Below, one piece after another: positions 25,593 to 34,421 of a stretch of 55,084 nt of DNA. The notes beneath the pieces were generated by a model. That model saw only the letters and a list, made by a program, of their open reading frames with translations, was not told where the DNA came from and did no database searches. The stretch lies in assembly GCA_902606115.1 (NCBI GenBank), contig CACLFM010000008.1:1-55084 (forward strand), in the 5' to 3' direction. Made by a program: the position numbers and the translations under genes. This DNA is from an uncultured Pelagibacteraceae bacterium (GTDB taxonomy: Bacteria; Pseudomonadota; Alphaproteobacteria; Pelagibacterales; Pelagibacteraceae). Position 1 is the stretch's first letter. Each line of letters starts with the position of its first letter.

Positions 25593-26735
25593 ATGAATTT
25601 TGAACCTGAGAGATCAAGAGCTATAGATAAATTAAATAATTTTGTAGAAAAAAGTCTTTCAGATTATTCAAGGCTAAGAAACTTTGATTTTGGTTCCGAT
25701 AAAAGGGACAATGTTTCATGCTTATCGCCTTATGTCACTCATGGTGTTCTTAATGAAATTGAAATTATAAAAAAATCATTGGATAAGTTTTCTTTTTCTA
25801 AAAATGAAAAATTCATTCAGGAAGTTCTGTGGAGAACTTACTGGAAAGGGTGGTTAGAATTAAGACCAAATGTTTGGAGCGACTATTTAATTGATCTAAC
25901 AAATATTAAAGAAAAATTTAAGAACGATAGAAATTACCAGAATGCAATTGATGGTAAGACTAATATTGGTTGCTTTAACGAATGGGTGAATGAGTTAAAA
26001 GCTAATAACTACCTTCATAATCATACCAGAATGTGGTTTGCTAGCATTTGGATTTTTACACTTGATTTACCCTGGCAACTAGGGGCAGAATTTTTTATGC
26101 AACATCTTTATGATGGTGACGCTGCATCTAATACTCTTGGATGGAGGTGGGTTGCAGGAGTTCAAACACAAGGAAAACATTATTTAGCAAGCGAGTGGAA
26201 TATCAAAAAATTTACTAATAATAGATTTAATAATATTAAATTAAATGAAAATGCTCCTCCAAAAATTTTAGAAAAAACCTATTCAATAATAAAACAAGAT
26301 TTTAAAAATCCTGAAAATATTAAATCAAGTAATTTGTTAATTTTTGATAATAATCTTTCTTTTGAATTCACTGACTTTAAAAATAGTAAATTTAAAAAGA
26401 TATATTTAGTCTCTAACAAAAATGAAAATAGATCAATCAAACTTAGTGAAAAAGTAGCAAAATTTAAGCACCTTTTATTTATTGACCAAGAACAAAGACT
26501 AAAAGAGCTATCAATTGATTGTGAAATAATTGACATAAGCGAAATAAAAAAAATTGATGAAAAAAATATTGGATTATATCCGACTATTGGTGAAAACTTA
26601 GATTATCTAAATTTAAATAATTTAAAAATAAATTTTTTATATAGAAAACTTGATCAGTATTCTTGGCAATATTGTAATAAAGGTTTTTTTAATTTTAAAA
26701 ATTACATTCCAAAAATTATTTCAAACTTTTCTTAA
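25593..26735 (+). CDS. Photolyase/cryptochrome FAD-domain protein lacking the N-terminal antenna domain
   Basis: A 380-aa protein whose first 215 residues match the FAD-binding half of class I photolyases and cryptochromes: CLSPYVTHG (43-51), EVLWRTYWKGW (77-87), LHNHTRMWFASIW (141-153), and DGDAASNTLGWRWVAG (174-189). It starts directly at this domain, so the usual N-terminal alpha/beta antenna-chromophore domain of about 130-200 residues is absent. The region after about residue 245 is an unrelated-looking alpha/beta stretch of about 135 residues. FAD binding is likely. DNA repair versus light sensing cannot be told from sequence. It lies 7 bases after argG. Confidence 0.85.
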   Translation: MNFEPERSRAIDKLNNFVEKSLSDYSRLRNFDFGSDKRDNVSCLSPYVTHGVLNEIEIIKKSLDKFSFSKNEKFIQEVLWRTYWKGWLELRPNVWSDYLIDLTNIKEKFKNDRNYQNAIDGKTNIGCFNEWVNELKANNYLHNHTRMWFASIWIFTLDLPWQLGAEFFMQHLYDGDAASNTLGWRWVAGVQTQGKHYLASEWNIKKFTNNRFNNIKLNENAPPKILEKTYSIIKQDFKNPENIKSSNLLIFDNNLSFEFTDFKNSKFKKIYLVSNKNENRSIKLSEKVAKFKHLLFIDQEQRLKELSIDCEIIDISEIKKIDEKNIGLYPTIGENLDYLNLNNLKINFLYRKLDQYSWQYCNKGFFNFKNYIPKIISNFS

Positions 26736-26747
26736 TTCTGTTGAGTT

Positions 26748-27437
26748 TTATCTTGCAAGTTTTATGAAAATATCACCCATACCAGCATCTAATTCCTCTG
26801 GAGGTGTATTATTTCTCAGTTCGCAGTATCTACCAGTAATTTGATGATTTTTGACTAAATCAATATCATCAATTTTACAAATTCTCCCATTGTGTAATAA
26901 GCCTATTACTATTCTATTATTTAGATTATATACCTGGTTGCTGTTGATTTTTTTGCCATCACAAAAATATTCTTTATTTACTTTGTTTGGAAAGTCACTT
27001 TTGTTACAAGGATTTTTGATTGTTATAACGTAGAATTCCCTTATGCCATCTATAAATTTATACTTCATTTTTTGAACCTCTGAATACTTCATAATATCGC
27101 AAGAACAAGGCACGCAGCATCTATAATAATTACCGCAAATTTTGTAGTTAGTTTTATTTTCTTTAATAAACAAAAATTCCGACTCACTACCTGGATCAAT
27201 TAATGATCCGGAAACAGCGCAATATAATTTATTAAATTCAATGAAATCTTTGTAATTAATTTTTTTATCTATAATATATTTAAAAAATTTAGGTCCAGCT
27301 GCATTTCTATTTTTGTCAGGAAATATTCTAGACCAGTCAGTTATTAGTTCTTTGTGATAATTTTTTTCTTCTGCAATTAATTCGGTTTGAAAAAAAAATA
27401 CAAAAATTAAAAAAAATTTGAATAAGGTATTTTTCAT
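26748..27437 (-). CDS. Secreted cysteine-rich protein of unknown function
   Basis: A 229-aa protein with a signal peptide ([24 protein letters not shown], cleavage near residue 22). It has ten cysteines in the mature part, clustered as CGNYYRCCVPCSC at 101-113, plus Cys73, 144, 159, 187 and 205. The cluster could bind a metal or form disulfides. No family is recognised. Its start overlaps the end of the FG-GAP/UnbV gene by 4 bases (ATGA), so the two are co-translated and may work together in the periplasm or outside the cell (inference). Confidence 0.75.
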   Translation of the reverse strand: MKNTLFKFFLIFVFFFQTELIAEEKNYHKELITDWSRIFPDKNRNAAGPKFFKYIIDKKINYKDFIEFNKLYCAVSGSLIDPGSESEFLFIKENKTNYKICGNYYRCCVPCSCDIMKYSEVQKMKYKFIDGIREFYVITIKNPCNKSDFPNKVNKEYFCDGKKINSNQVYNLNNRIVIGLLHNGRICKIDDIDLVKNHQITGRYCELRNNTPPEELDAGMGDIFIKLAR

Positions 27438-28879
27438 TTTTGTTTTATTGTAATTGTTTGATTAAGTTTAATTTCGTCTATAAAGGCTTTTTTCCCATTA
27501 GTCCATTTAACTTCTACTCTAAAATTTTTTTCATTTTTTCTAATTCCATAATGTGCCACAGGCTCCATTTGGCACAAATATCCAGATCCAGCATCTATTG
27601 TTTTAGAATGCTTTCTTTGGTTAGACATTAATGTTACAGTTGCTCCTCTAGCAGGAGCTCCAAATCTATTGATAGGCTTGATCCTTAAATATTTATTTTT
27701 TTTTTCTATTTTTGCTTTATACAAAGTCAAAGGTTGTGCTTTACTTTCTCCATGAGAAACTAATAATTCTAAAATTCCATCATTATCTATATCGGCTACT
27801 GCTGCTCCAGTACCAAATCCTTCAGTCTCAAGAGCTGTTTTTAATTTTATTTCTTCAAATTTTCCATTTTTATTTATTTTGAATAATTTGTTCGGCTCTG
27901 CGATGTTGTTCATAAAAACCTCATCAAAACCATCGTTATCAAAATCAGCAGAGATAATTGTTCGAATTCTAGATGGTTTATCGAAAGCTTTATTTCCTAT
28001 ATCCTTAAATTCATTTTTTTCTAAAACATATGCCCTATGATAACCGAGCCAATTACCACTCAAAATATCTAATCTTCCTCTATAATAAATATCAGACAAT
28101 GCCGTTCCCCTTCCATTCTGTATAACGTCATCAACTCTGTACTCAAATGCAACATCCTTAAATTTACCGTTATAATTTTTTAAAAGAAAGTTGCCACCTC
28201 TTTCATTTGCTGCAAATATGTCAGCTCTATCTGTTAATATATGCCCTGATACTACCGCTCTTCCACCAGTAACTTTATCCAAATTTAAGTTTTCTGCTTT
28301 ATCTATTATTTTGTCATTTTCAATTTCATAAAATCTAGTAGGTCCACCATAATTAGCTACATAAATACCATATTCACCATCACCTTTTCTATCGACACAA
28401 ACTACAGATCTGCCTGCTGTTAAGTTTAAATTTTCACTGTTTTTTTCTAACTCAAATAAGTCAAAATAATTATTATCATTTTTATCAATTAATCTATCAG
28501 AGTATTTTTTTGCTCCACTATAGGTATCTGTATTTAAAAAATAAATTTCCTCAAAGCCGTCTCTATCTATATCACAAGCTGCAACACCAATAGTTTTTCC
28601 AGATTGATCTAAAAAAATGTTCTCTTCGATTATATTTTTTAGTTTTCCATCAATGTAACTTAAAGCTAAGTTTGGATAACCAAAACCTGTGACTACAAAC
28701 TCATTATTTCCGTCTGTATTAATATCTGTAACAGAAACCCCATAACTTAGCCTACTTTCATTAACCGATATAATATTTGAAATATCTTTAAAAAATTCTG
28801 CACGAGAACTATTAATTGAAGATATTAAAAAAAAAATAATTAAAAATTTGTATAAATAATTTAACTTTTTGATGAACAT
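27434..28879 (-). CDS. FG-GAP/VCBS-repeat protein with C-terminal ASPIC/UnbV domain
   Basis: A 481-aa exported protein with a signal peptide (about 1-27). Repeated DxDxDG-type calcium-binding loops ([36 protein letters not shown]) point to a beta-propeller. The end (from about residue 405) resembles the ASPIC/UnbV domain, with [11 protein letters not shown] and [15 protein letters not shown]. Such CRTAC1-like proteins are extracellular or periplasmic and often of unknown role. It is followed by a small cysteine-rich secreted protein with a 4-base overlap, and preceded by the DUF2256 gene with a 19-base overlap. Confidence 0.87.
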   Translation of the reverse strand: MFIKKLNYLYKFLIIFFLISSINSSRAEFFKDISNIISVNESRLSYGVSVTDINTDGNNEFVVTGFGYPNLALSYIDGKLKNIIEENIFLDQSGKTIGVAACDIDRDGFEEIYFLNTDTYSGAKKYSDRLIDKNDNNYFDLFELEKNSENLNLTAGRSVVCVDRKGDGEYGIYVANYGGPTRFYEIENDKIIDKAENLNLDKVTGGRAVVSGHILTDRADIFAANERGGNFLLKNYNGKFKDVAFEYRVDDVIQNGRGTALSDIYYRGRLDILSGNWLGYHRAYVLEKNEFKDIGNKAFDKPSRIRTIISADFDNDGFDEVFMNNIAEPNKLFKINKNGKFEEIKLKTALETEGFGTGAAVADIDNDGILELLVSHGESKAQPLTLYKAKIEKKNKYLRIKPINRFGAPARGATVTLMSNQRKHSKTIDAGSGYLCQMEPVAHYGIRKNEKNFRVEVKWTNGKKAFIDEIKLNQTITIKQK

Positions 28880-28989
28880 TTTTTAGAACAATATTTCACT
28901 TTTTCCCAGTTTAGCTTCCACTTTTTTCTCCATTTAAAGGGCCTTTCACAAACAGGACACAACTTAGTTGGTAGGTTTTGTTTTTTCAT
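28861..28989 (-). CDS. DUF2256 zinc-ribbon-like small protein
   Basis: A 42-aa protein, [18 protein letters not shown] followed by [23 protein letters not shown]. The pattern CPVC...PFxWRKKW...VKYCSKKC is that of DUF2256, with four cysteines likely to bind zinc. It overlaps the upstream DUF393 gene by 26 bases and the downstream FG-GAP gene by 19 bases. DUF2256 genes are often found beside photolyase/cryptochrome genes, and that is the case here. Function unknown. Confidence 0.85.
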   Translation of the reverse strand: MKKQNLPTKLCPVCERPFKWRKKWKLNWEKVKYCSKKCSSKS

Positions 28990-29335
28990 TAAGTTGGTGT
29001 TTGTTTTTTAAAAATAGAAAATAAGCTGCAAATTCATAAGCGTAATGAAATAAGATAAAAAAAGGTTTAAAACTTAAAATTTTTGCTAAAAAATTATATT
29101 TTGGTATTTTTGACCAAATAATTATAAATGCTTTAGCCCCCCCTATAACTTGTCCATTGTCAATCACATGCAATCTTCTTAAAAGTTCTTCTCTAGATTT
29201 CGACGTTAAATCTACTGCCTGCTGATTGTTAGTAATATCAACCCATTCTAATTTTTCATCAGAATTTTTTTTGTAATGATCAATTTCAAGTTTACAAATA
29301 TTACATGAATTGTTAAAAAAAACTTTAACTGGCAT
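28964..29335 (-). CDS. DUF393 / DCC-family thiol-disulfide protein
   Basis: A 123-aa protein with the family start [16 protein letters not shown]. Cys12 and Cys15 form a CxxC redox pair on a thioredoxin-like first strand. The rest matches DUF393: a charged middle with WVDITN, the segment [17 protein letters not shown], and a hydrophobic end near residue 100. It sits between the PhrB-like photolyase (11-base overlap) and DUF2256. This trio recurs in light/UV-responsive clusters of other bacteria (recalled knowledge). Role unknown. Confidence 0.87.
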   Translation of the reverse strand: MPVKVFFNNSCNICKLEIDHYKKNSDEKLEWVDITNNQQAVDLTSKSREELLRRLHVIDNGQVIGGAKAFIIIWSKIPKYNFLAKILSFKPFFILFHYAYEFAAYFLFLKNKHQLNEKTKPTN

Positions 29336-30818
29336 TAGTATTTTCCTTTATAAACTTATCAGCCGCAGCAAGTATAACTTTCTTCCTCGGGGCATTCATC
29401 TTGTCATATATTCTTACCATCATTGATAGTCTTGGATTTTTTAAAAAAAATGATCTATTCTTATTTATAAATCTCCAGTAAAGACCGTCCATAATATGAC
29501 ACCATTCGCCTTTTTTAAAATCCATCATTTTAAGAAAATAGCTCGATCCACAAATATAAGGTTTAGTAGCAAATATTCCACCATCGCTAAATAATCCCAT
29601 GCCGTATACGTTTGGAGACATTACCCAATCTGAAGAGTCAACAAACATTTCCATAAACCATTTGTAAACATATACCGGTTTAACTTCACAAAGATTCATA
29701 ATATTAGATAAAATCATTAATCTTTCTATATGATGTGACCAACCATGGTCATTCGCATTTTTGATAGCATGGTCTAAGGGTGGCAAACCTGTTTTTCCCT
29801 CATACCAAGTTGATTTCATTTTGCGATTATGTTTGAAAAAATTACCAGTCTCCAATCTGCTATAGAAATTTTGATATATTCCTCTCATAAATTCTCGCCA
29901 GCCTATTACTTGTCTTATATATCCCTCTAAAGAATTTATTCTAATTTTTTTCTTTTTGTGACTTTCTAAAATTTTCTCAATAATTATTTCTGGAGTTATT
30001 AAACCTAAATTTATGTAAGGACTGAGAGCGCTATGAAACAATATATTATTATTTTGATCAACAGCATCCTCATAATCACCAAATAAATTAGATTTTTCTT
30101 TTATAAAAAACTCTAATAATTTAAGAACATCTTTATATTCGGTTGCAAACCAGAAATTTTTCGTTGAACCAGGATGTTTTGAGAATTTCTTTTCTATAAT
30201 GTTTTTTAAATTTTTTGTATGAAATGTCTCATTTATTTTAGGGAAAGATGGAACTTTAGTTCCTTTTGGTAGTTTCTTTCTATTGTCTTCATCAAAACTC
30301 CATTTTCCACCAACCGGGTCTTCACCATTCATTAAAATATTCATCTTCTTTCTGGTTTCTTTATAAAAAACTGCCATAAATGGTTTCTTTGATTTTGATA
30401 AATATTTTTTGAAATCATCTCTAGTATTCAGAAACATTGGAGATGTAATTATATTAAGTTTTATTTTATTCTTCTTAGAAAAATCTGTAATTTTTTTTTC
30501 AAATGGCTTATCCTCAATCTCAAAACATGAAATTTCATTAATTTTATTCTTTTTTAAAATTTTTTGAATTTTTAAAAGGTAATCTTCTTTAAAAGCAATG
30601 TCATCAATCTTGGAATAGGTTATTTTGAAGTTATTTTTTTTTAAATTCTCAAAAAAAGATCTCATTGATGACAAAAATAACAGGATTTTAAGTTTATGAT
30701 GTTTTTCATAAGTACATAAACCATTATCCTCTGCCATAAAAAAAAGATGGTCTTTTTTGAAGCGATTTAGGTATTTTAATGGAAATAATTGATTTCCAAG
30801 TATAATAAATAATTTCAT
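29325..30818 (-). CDS. Cryptochrome/photolyase of the PhrB (FeS-BCP) type, with altered Fe-S region
   Basis: A 497-aa protein of the bacterial (6-4) photolyase/CryPro group. The N-terminal alpha/beta domain starts LFIILGNQLFP, and the helical FAD domain contains EGYIRQVIGWREFMRG (298-313), HHIERLMILSN (362-372) and TKPYICGSSY. Family members hold a 4Fe-4S cluster with four cysteines. Here Cys377 and Cys440 may correspond to two of them, while the usual YCxxC stretch between the conserved KPY segment and LYWxF is replaced by a shorter DFKKGEWC. The cluster may be lost. A primase-like fold and DNA repair by light are family traits. It is divergent from the SDR gene by 28 bases. Confidence 0.88.
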   Translation of the reverse strand: MKLFIILGNQLFPLKYLNRFKKDHLFFMAEDNGLCTYEKHHKLKILLFLSSMRSFFENLKKNNFKITYSKIDDIAFKEDYLLKIQKILKKNKINEISCFEIEDKPFEKKITDFSKKNKIKLNIITSPMFLNTRDDFKKYLSKSKKPFMAVFYKETRKKMNILMNGEDPVGGKWSFDEDNRKKLPKGTKVPSFPKINETFHTKNLKNIIEKKFSKHPGSTKNFWFATEYKDVLKLLEFFIKEKSNLFGDYEDAVDQNNNILFHSALSPYINLGLITPEIIIEKILESHKKKKIRINSLEGYIRQVIGWREFMRGIYQNFYSRLETGNFFKHNRKMKSTWYEGKTGLPPLDHAIKNANDHGWSHHIERLMILSNIMNLCEVKPVYVYKWFMEMFVDSSDWVMSPNVYGMGLFSDGGIFATKPYICGSSYFLKMMDFKKGEWCHIMDGLYWRFINKNRSFFLKNPRLSMMVRIYDKMNAPRKKVILAAADKFIKENTNAS

Positions 30819-30846
30819 AATTTATTTATAAATATTATTATACGAT

Positions 30847-31563
30847 ATGTCAGGAAAATATTTAATTTTTGGTGCGACAGGTTCTATCGGTTCAAACCTA
30901 GCAAAATTGATGGTTAGTAAAAATCAAGATGTTCAACTTATAGGTCGAAATGAAAATGGTCTAAAATCATTATCATCTGAACTTGATTGCAAATACAGTG
31001 TTGTTGACGTTTTAAATGAACAATCTATTAAAAATTTAAAAAATGAATTTGAAGGACAAGATATTTCAGGAATTGCTTATTGTGTTGGCTCTATTGATCT
31101 CAAACCTATTCGTGCTGTTAAAAAAGATGATTTTATAAAATGCTTTGATTTAAATTTTTTTCCAATAGTTGAGACCATTAAAAATTTTCAAGATAATTTG
31201 AAAAAAAATAAAGGTTCTATAGTTATGTTTTCAACAGTAGCTGTTCAGAGAGGATTTACCAATCATAGTATTATTGCGTCTGTGAAAGGTGCAATCGAGG
31301 GACTAACAGTATCTTTAGCAGCAGAGTTTGCTCCTAATATTAGGGTTAACTGTATCGCGCCTAGTTTAACTAAATCTAAAATAGCTGAACCAATATTAAA
31401 AAATAAATTAATTGCAGAAGGTGTGGCTAAAGCTCACCCAATGAAAAGAGTTGGTGAGGGAAAAGATGCAGCTGCAATGGCGCAATTTTTATTATCTGAT
31501 GACAGCTCATGGATAACTGGTCAGATAATAGGTGTAGATGGTGGAAGATCAAAATTATCATAA
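30847..31563 (+). CDS. Short-chain dehydrogenase/reductase-like protein, catalytic Tyr replaced
   Basis: A 238-aa Rossmann-fold protein with nucleotide-binding motif GATGSIGSN at 9-17, a structural CVG (79-81, usually NNAG) and the end typical of SDRs (TGQIIGVDGG). The catalytic YxxxK appears as IASVK (Ile143, Lys147), so the tyrosine is missing; Ser129 is near the usual serine position. It may use a different chemistry or be non-enzymatic. The divergent promoter region shared with the photolyase is only 28 bases, which suggests joint control. Confidence 0.85.
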   Translation: MSGKYLIFGATGSIGSNLAKLMVSKNQDVQLIGRNENGLKSLSSELDCKYSVVDVLNEQSIKNLKNEFEGQDISGIAYCVGSIDLKPIRAVKKDDFIKCFDLNFFPIVETIKNFQDNLKKNKGSIVMFSTVAVQRGFTNHSIIASVKGAIEGLTVSLAAEFAPNIRVNCIAPSLTKSKIAEPILKNKLIAEGVAKAHPMKRVGEGKDAAAMAQFLLSDDSSWITGQIIGVDGGRSKLS

Positions 31564-31616
31564 TTTATTTTATTTTTTTTGTATTAGTGTAAGGTCCTTT
31601 AATAATAAACAAAGCT

Positions 31617-33287
31617 GTGAAAAAAATTTCCACTGAAGAATTATTTAAAATTGCCTATAGTCATCTACAAAATAAAAACTACTCCAAATCTATTGAGTTA
31701 TTTAATAAGATTTTAACTAACTATCCTGAAAATTTATCAGTTTTAAGAAATTTACTACATGCTTATGCTTTCTCTGGTGATTTTAATAATGCAGAAAACA
31801 CAATTAAAAAAGTTATAAAAATAAATGAAAAAGAGCCACACGTTTACCAATTTTATGCATCGATTTTAAAAAATCAGGACAAAATTGATGAGATGATTAA
31901 TCTGATTCAGGAAGGTTTAAACAAAAATCTGATGAATTCTAAATGGAAATATCAAAAAGAATTGTTATTTCCTGTGGTTGTAAAAGATAACCAAGAAATT
32001 AATAAATTTAGAGAAAAAATAAACAATTGTTACGATCAAATTTTAAAAAATAACGAACAGCTTAGTTACGATAATGATCAAATAATACAAACTCCTCATT
32101 ATGAATCTTCTTATAATCAACATGATAATCTTGAATTAAATATTAAAAGTGTAAAGGCTTTAAGAAAAATTTACAAAGAATTGAATGAAAATTTTGTGAC
32201 CGAAAAAAATGAGAATGAAAAAATTAAAATAGGTTTTATATCAGAATTTTTTACTAATCATACAATAGGTAAATTATTCAAAAATATTATTTTTAGTCTT
32301 GATCAAACGAAATTTGATATATTTATATTGCACTCAAAAAAAACAAAAGTAGGTAATATTTTCAATGAATTTATTGAAAAAGAGAAAAACAGTTTTTTAA
32401 AAAATGTTCGACTTCCTGAAAAATTAAGTGAAAAAATTAATTTTTTTAAAGAGGAAAAGTTTAATATTTTGTTTTATCCGGATATCGGTATGTCAATTGA
32501 GATGTATTATCTATCACTTATTAGGCTTGCAAAGTATCAAATAATGTCGTGGGGACATCCTGAAACAACTGGTAGTGAAAGTATAGATTATTTTCTTTGT
32601 TCGAAAAGTTTAATTACCGAAGAAACCTCAAAAAGCTACTCTGAAAAACTGTTATTGATGGATCACTTGCCAATGATTTACGAAATCCCAAAAATACAAC
32701 ATAAAATAAATGACAATGAACTATCTAAAAATAATATTTATTCTTGTCCACAAACAATATTTAAATTTCATCCTGATTTTGATTATATTTTATCTGAAAT
32801 ACTAAAAAGAGATAAAAAAGGTGTTTTATACTTAATAAAAGATAATAACAAAATCTATTATAATAAATTAATAGAACGCTTTAAAAAAATTGAAAATTTC
32901 GATCTCGAAAGAGTTATTTTTCTTGATCCGCTTAATAGAGATAACTACATAAACCATTTAGGAACGTCTTCAGTATTGTTGGATCCTTTATATTTTGGAG
33001 CGGGTAATTCCTTTCATGAGTCTATGGTATATGGAACACCGACAGTAACACTTCCAACAAAGTTCATTAAATCTAGAATTGTCAGCGCCGCTTATATCCA
33101 AATGGAGATTGAGAGTCCCCCAATAGTTAAAAATAAAAATGAATATATTGAATTAGCAACAGAAATTGCAAATAAGAAAAATTTATTGGACACAAAAAAA
33201 TATTATCAAATTAAAGCTAGAGAAAAACTATTTAATACTTTTGAAGCTGGCGAAGAATTCAATAAAATACTTTTAAATTTAAACTAA
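31617..33287 (+). CDS. TPR-containing GT41/OGT-like glycosyltransferase
   Basis: A 556-aa protein starting at GTG. The first 110 residues form TPR-like helices; the C-terminal two thirds resemble the O-GlcNAc transferase catalytic region: GFISEFFTNHTIGKLF near 210, SWGHPETTGSESIDYF, and LDPLYFGAGNSFHESMVYGTPTVTLP. The substrate could be a protein or glycan; the donor is unknown. It is related to, but clearly different from, the gene at 38216-40195 in sequence and length. It overlaps the end of folD on the other strand by 9 bases. Confidence 0.83.
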   Translation: MKKISTEELFKIAYSHLQNKNYSKSIELFNKILTNYPENLSVLRNLLHAYAFSGDFNNAENTIKKVIKINEKEPHVYQFYASILKNQDKIDEMINLIQEGLNKNLMNSKWKYQKELLFPVVVKDNQEINKFREKINNCYDQILKNNEQLSYDNDQIIQTPHYESSYNQHDNLELNIKSVKALRKIYKELNENFVTEKNENEKIKIGFISEFFTNHTIGKLFKNIIFSLDQTKFDIFILHSKKTKVGNIFNEFIEKEKNSFLKNVRLPEKLSEKINFFKEEKFNILFYPDIGMSIEMYYLSLIRLAKYQIMSWGHPETTGSESIDYFLCSKSLITEETSKSYSEKLLLMDHLPMIYEIPKIQHKINDNELSKNNIYSCPQTIFKFHPDFDYILSEILKRDKKGVLYLIKDNNKIYYNKLIERFKKIENFDLERVIFLDPLNRDNYINHLGTSSVLLDPLYFGAGNSFHESMVYGTPTVTLPTKFIKSRIVSAAYIQMEIESPPIVKNKNEYIELATEIANKKNLLDTKKYYQIKAREKLFNTFEAGEEFNKILLNLN

Positions 33288-34124
33288 AGATCTTTTAAAA
33301 CACTCAATTGTATTCTTTAATAAGCATGCAATTGTCATTGGTCCAACTCCACCTGGAACTGGTGTGATTGCTTTTGCGGATTTTGAAACTTCATCGAAGT
33401 CTACATCACCAACTATCCCTTTATCAGTTTTGTTTATACCAACGTCTATTACTATAGTTCCTTTTTTAACCCAATCACCTTTAACAAGTTTTGGTATTCC
33501 AACAGCAACAACTAATATATCAGCTTTTAAGCATTCTTCTTTTAGATTTTTTGTTTTTGAATGTGTAATTGTCACTGTACAATTTTCTTTTAACAAAAGT
33601 TGTGTCATTGGTTTTCCATTCAAATTAGATCTTCCAAGAACAACAGCTTTTTTTCCACTCAAATTTGGCTCAACGTTTTTAATAAGCAGATAACATCCGA
33701 GCGGAGTGCAAGGAATAGAGCTTTCATATCCTGACGATAAATTTCCTACATTGTTTGGATGAAAACCATCTACATCTTTGCTTGGATTAATTGCATCAAT
33801 AACTTTTTTATTATCAATATGTTCTGGAAGAGGTAATTGGACTAAAATGCCAGAAACAGTATCGTCTTGATTAAGTTCATAAATCTTTTTTAAAACTGTC
33901 TTTTCGTCAACTGTCTCAGGATATTTAACAATTTCAGATTTTAGACCAATCTCTGCGGCTGATTTTTCTTTGTTACGTACATAAATTTTGCTTGGCGCGT
34001 ATTCACCAATTAATATGACTGTCAAACCAGGTACTTTATCAAATTTCTTTTTTAAATTATCTACTTCAGTTTTTAAATTTAATCTAAGGTCTGCAGCAAT
34101 TTTTTTTCCGTCTATAATAATCAT
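33279..34124 (-). CDS. folD: Methylenetetrahydrofolate dehydrogenase/cyclohydrolase
   Basis: A 281-aa bifunctional enzyme interconverting methylene-, methenyl- and formyl-tetrahydrofolate. Motifs are IYVRNKEKSA with the catalytic Lys region, QLPLPEHID, DVDGFHPNNVG, and the NADP-binding LGRSNLNGKPM. The end GGVGPMTIACL is typical. Complete. It is convergent with the glycosyltransferase gene (9-base overlap) and upstream of nothing obviously related. It serves one-carbon supply for purines (see purH). Confidence 0.97.
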   Translation of the reverse strand: MIIIDGKKIAADLRLNLKTEVDNLKKKFDKVPGLTVILIGEYAPSKIYVRNKEKSAAEIGLKSEIVKYPETVDEKTVLKKIYELNQDDTVSGILVQLPLPEHIDNKKVIDAINPSKDVDGFHPNNVGNLSSGYESSIPCTPLGCYLLIKNVEPNLSGKKAVVLGRSNLNGKPMTQLLLKENCTVTITHSKTKNLKEECLKADILVVAVGIPKLVKGDWVKKGTIVIDVGINKTDKGIVGDVDFDEVSKSAKAITPVPGGVGPMTIACLLKNTIECFKRSLV

Positions 34125-34130
34125 TTCAAA

Positions 34131-34421
34131 TTAAAAAATTAAAGGTGCTATATAAAGTTTCATACACATTTCTATAAACCATATCAATAAAAGAAGGATA
34201 ACTGGGGAAATATCAATAGCACCTAAATTTGGCAAAAACTCCCTTATTTTTTTCAAAAAAGGGTCAGTTAATCTAAATGTAAAATCTAAGACTAAGTAAA
34301 CGAATCTGTTTGACGTGTTTAAAACATTAAATGAAACTAACCAGCTTATAATAACATTTGCTATGACAACATAAGAATATAATTTTAAAATTTGTAATAA
34401 TAAATAAAATAGAGCTATCAT
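34131..34421 (-). CDS. YggT family membrane protein
   Basis: A 96-aa protein with two long hydrophobic segments (about 4-32 and 68-88). The family residues NVIISWLVSF, VYLVLDFTFRLTDPFLKKIREFLP, and IDISPVILLLLIWF are present. YggT proteins are small inner-membrane proteins often beside septum or ribosome-related genes; function uncertain. It overlaps the mechanosensitive channel gene by 4 bases (ATGA) and lies 6 bases before folD. A second YggT-like protein is at 46571. Confidence 0.9.
   Translation of the reverse strand: MIALFYLLLQILKLYSYVVIANVIISWLVSFNVLNTSNRFVYLVLDFTFRLTDPFLKKIREFLPNLGAIDISPVILLLLIWFIEMCMKLYIAPLIF

Noticed and set aside
25593-26735. Photolyase-like gene considered as a truncated pseudogene
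   Set aside because: The frame is intact, begins with a good ATG 7 bases after argG, and continues in an ordered C-terminal region to a normal stop; altered architecture is more likely than decay.
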